Below, in pieces: positions 61,479 to 64,000 of a stretch of 64,000 nt of DNA (its first letter is position 1; each line of letters begins with the position of its first letter). The notes beneath the pieces are model-generated. The model was not told the DNA's origin, did not search any database, and saw only the letters and a list, made by a program, of their open reading frames with translations. A program made the position numbers and the translations under genes. The stretch covers positions 2,294,001-2,358,000 of the forward strand of contig ML133394.1 of NCBI GenBank assembly GCA_003864495.1, in the 5' to 3' direction. The stretch is from Nemopilema nomurai (taxonomy: Eukaryota > Cnidaria > Scyphozoa > Rhizostomeae > Rhizostomatidae).

Positions 61479-64000
61479 TATGGCAGCAAGGTCTTAGCCA
61501 GAGACTTCCACTTTTAATGCAATTATGGTCCTATGCTTTACAATCCGTCGCCAGGGATACCAACTGCATTCTTCACGACCTAGAGAATAGTACTGCTACT
61601 TCAATAGATGAAAGAAGAAAATATGCTAAAAACATTTTGAATAGTTTTTAGGCCAACTGGGCAATACGCGAGCACTTAGTTTGTGCCTTTTGCAGCTCTA
61701 ATTAGGGTTGGCACCACCCTTATTCACTGCCTTTTTAAGTACAAGGGACATATCGAGTAGCAAGACATATTGCACTCTCAGTAAAAGGCTTGATTCCTTC
61801 CTTTTCCTATTGCTTTGACATTATCTTTATGCTATTTCTCTCCTCGCCCTGGGTAGATTCCGATGCCTCTATCCAACATAGAATCTTGATGAAATAACCT
61901 TACACCCCATTGATGAAATCCCTTTAAAATGGAATAAAACACCAAGCAAACATGGTATCTAACATCTTTGATAGCAATATTAGCATCAAGTAACAGTTTA
62001 ATGTAATAGTTTGGGCAGAGTCAAGATATCTTGTAAAAGGGTTATTCTTTAGACGGCACCATAAGCATAACTTAGAACATTACAAAACTTTAACAACTTC
62101 AAGACTTTAACAACCTTAGGTGCAACATAAAGATGATCTGTTCTGTTCATTTTCTATAAAACAGTCGACACAGTATCAGATGTGCTGCTACTCGGGTTAA
62201 CATTCCAATGTTTACATCTTTGCAAAATCATAATGAACCAGCTCGAACTGCCATTCAAATGCTCTGAAAGATACCTGCAGGTTCTCTTCATTTTTATAAG
62301 TTCTTATTTAGGAAGAACAGTTAACTTTTGCAGCCTTGTAGTATCTAATTTTTTCTACATTCTTGCAGCCTAGCTTTAATAGCAATTACTACCCTACAAA
62401 ATCGTAAACCTTTTTCATCTGACTTTGTGCACGTGGCTTGCCTTTCTCCAAACACATTACGAAGCTGACAGTCATCCACTAACAAAGCCATGCAGACACA
62501 GCAATGTAAAGTAGAAAAATCGATTACACATACATGCAGAGTTTCGTGATTTTGGTGCTATCGCTCTTCCTTTAGCGAACAGTTTGCTTTAGATCAACTG
62601 GTAACAAGAGAAATGTCATTCACAACAAAACATATTGTGGTCAATCAAATTCAAAGTACGACACCGAGGCATTCGATTAAGACTTGGCGTGCAAGACCTG
62701 TTTGCAAGGATTTTCTAGACAAACATTGATTTTCTGCTATATTCATTATTCGTTTAGTTAAAAATTAGCAAGAAAAACATCAATTCATTTTAAACCTGCT
62801 GCAAACGAAATTTGTCATTAGAAACTTAATTGAAATTTGTGTTTTGCAAAAGGCTTGGGGGTTAGCTCAAAAATCGTGGCTGTCTTTTTCTCCATTCCAG
62901 CAATACTTCGAACTATTACTGGAATCGACCGTCATTTCAATACTTATGCTTGCCCTCCAAAACTGGCAAAAATTCACTGATTGGTAATCAAGAAAGAGGA
63001 ATCTCAGCAGAAAAGTCATGTATTAAGTCAACACTTTCCTAATTTTAAGAAAAACTCCATGCCAATGTTATAATCATCAACAAATGATTAAGAAGCCCTC
63101 AATTACGTCTATTCCGTTTGTTTCTACCCTATTTCTATTTAGAAGACAACTGCTTGCCTGATAATTGAAAACAGCGCTAACTAAAGCTAATGAACAGATG
63201 AAAGCAAAACTTTCGACACAATGAAACGTGCAACATCAGTCGAAACTCTTACCTTGATGCCACGGTGCGAATGACACACTGCAAAGCTACCATGCAATAG
63301 TCGAGTGGCGAAATTGGCTCTATATTTAAACAGCGGACTTGCTTCATACAATGAATCTTCCTACAGCATAATAGGCAGGTGGGAGGAATGTTATTTCACA
63401 CGCAGGCCTTTGCTTACCCCGTCGGCATTGCTTTCAAAAATTCTGTAAATTTGAGTGAATTATACTGGTACTGTTTGCCTTGCATTCGAGGCAGAGTTCT
63501 GCTTAAAGGTTATGATTAATGTCATGGTAGTTACAATGCAACATCCGTTTTGGTTATCATTAACTGTTTTCCAACGTTGCATTCATTTTGCGACTTGCTC
63601 GATGGATACAGCTAATGGAACACCCACCGAGGAACGGACATGAAACTCTTCCTCAATGAGGCAAATGCTTTATTCATTTATTCATGAATATAAGAATAGT
63701 TTTCATCAGTTCAGCTGGAAAACGATCACCCTCTCCTAATAATTATGGCATTTAATTTTCACGTGCCATTGTCTGAAGCCCTTAATTAATTAGAATGTTT
63801 GATTTCAGATGTCAAAGTAAATGAAGATACAATCAAGCATCGCATTAGCAATTGATGAAATCAGGTTTCTACGATTGTTGACAAAGCTCTCACGAGGAAA
63901 GCTGAAATTAGAACAAGGATAGCAGGCGTCTTCATAAACTACCAGCATTTAATCACCCCCTTTTAATAAAGCGACATGGAAAACTTTCGCTCTCATTATT
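61479..64000. other. 5' flank of the GPCR gene, no further gene seen
   Basis: Presumably the GPCR promoter and any 5' non-coding exon. The open frames are short and have no recognisable similarity; no repeat family recognised. Confidence 0.45.

Noticed and set aside
1..64000. tRNA, rRNA or snRNA genes
   Set aside because: I saw no convincing tRNA box A/B pair with cloverleaf or any rRNA-like block by eye; a covariance-model scan would be needed to exclude small ones.

Overview
This window is animal genomic DNA: long AT-rich introns with GT-AG (and one GC-AG) boundaries, LINE and DNA-transposon debris, minisatellites, no operons and no bacterial signals. The NADPH oxidase and class A GPCR, together with many small foldback elements with GTTTACACGAGACC-type or CCGTAAATCC-type ends, suggest an early-branching marine invertebrate, most likely an anthozoan cnidarian. 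That assignment is inference from memory, not a database result.

Layout. (1) 846-35,887, + strand: one large gene for a NOX-family NADPH oxidase. I reconstructed 24 coding exons whose phases all agree, giving 701 residues: an unusual cytosolic N-terminal extension of about 130 residues, the six-helix haem core with its two histidine pairs, and the FAD and NADPH domains up to the C-terminal Phe. Exon 2 exists twice (4,020-4,216 and 9,062-9,231). The shared 170 bases are identical and the copies differ by an in-frame 27-base segment, the signature of mutually exclusive exons. (2) 6,648-4,666, - strand: a two-exon gene nested antisense between the two exon-2 copies, encoding a 202-residue protein with a predicted N-myristoylation site and a TIR-like alpha/beta pattern. 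(3) 36,620-39,060: about a dozen copies of a 186-bp tandem repeat just after the NOX gene. (4) 41,980-40,685, - strand: a single-exon 431-residue PH-domain protein. (5) 42,060-52,550: apparently gene-free apart from a LINE 3' remnant and a dispersed repeat. (6) 52,559-57,286: a nested transposon cluster. A hAT-type element with 8-bp target duplications contains a decayed LINE, whose 3' end carries a foldback element with its own 6-bp duplication. (7) 61,478-59,067, - strand: a two-exon rhodopsin-class GPCR of 396 residues. (8) 61,479-64,000: nothing recognised.

The four host genes share no evident pathway. The NOX gene and the nested TIR-like gene may both belong to innate or redox signalling, but only proximity links them here. 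Exon coordinates were set by hand from splice consensus, phase continuity and family motifs; there is no transcript evidence.
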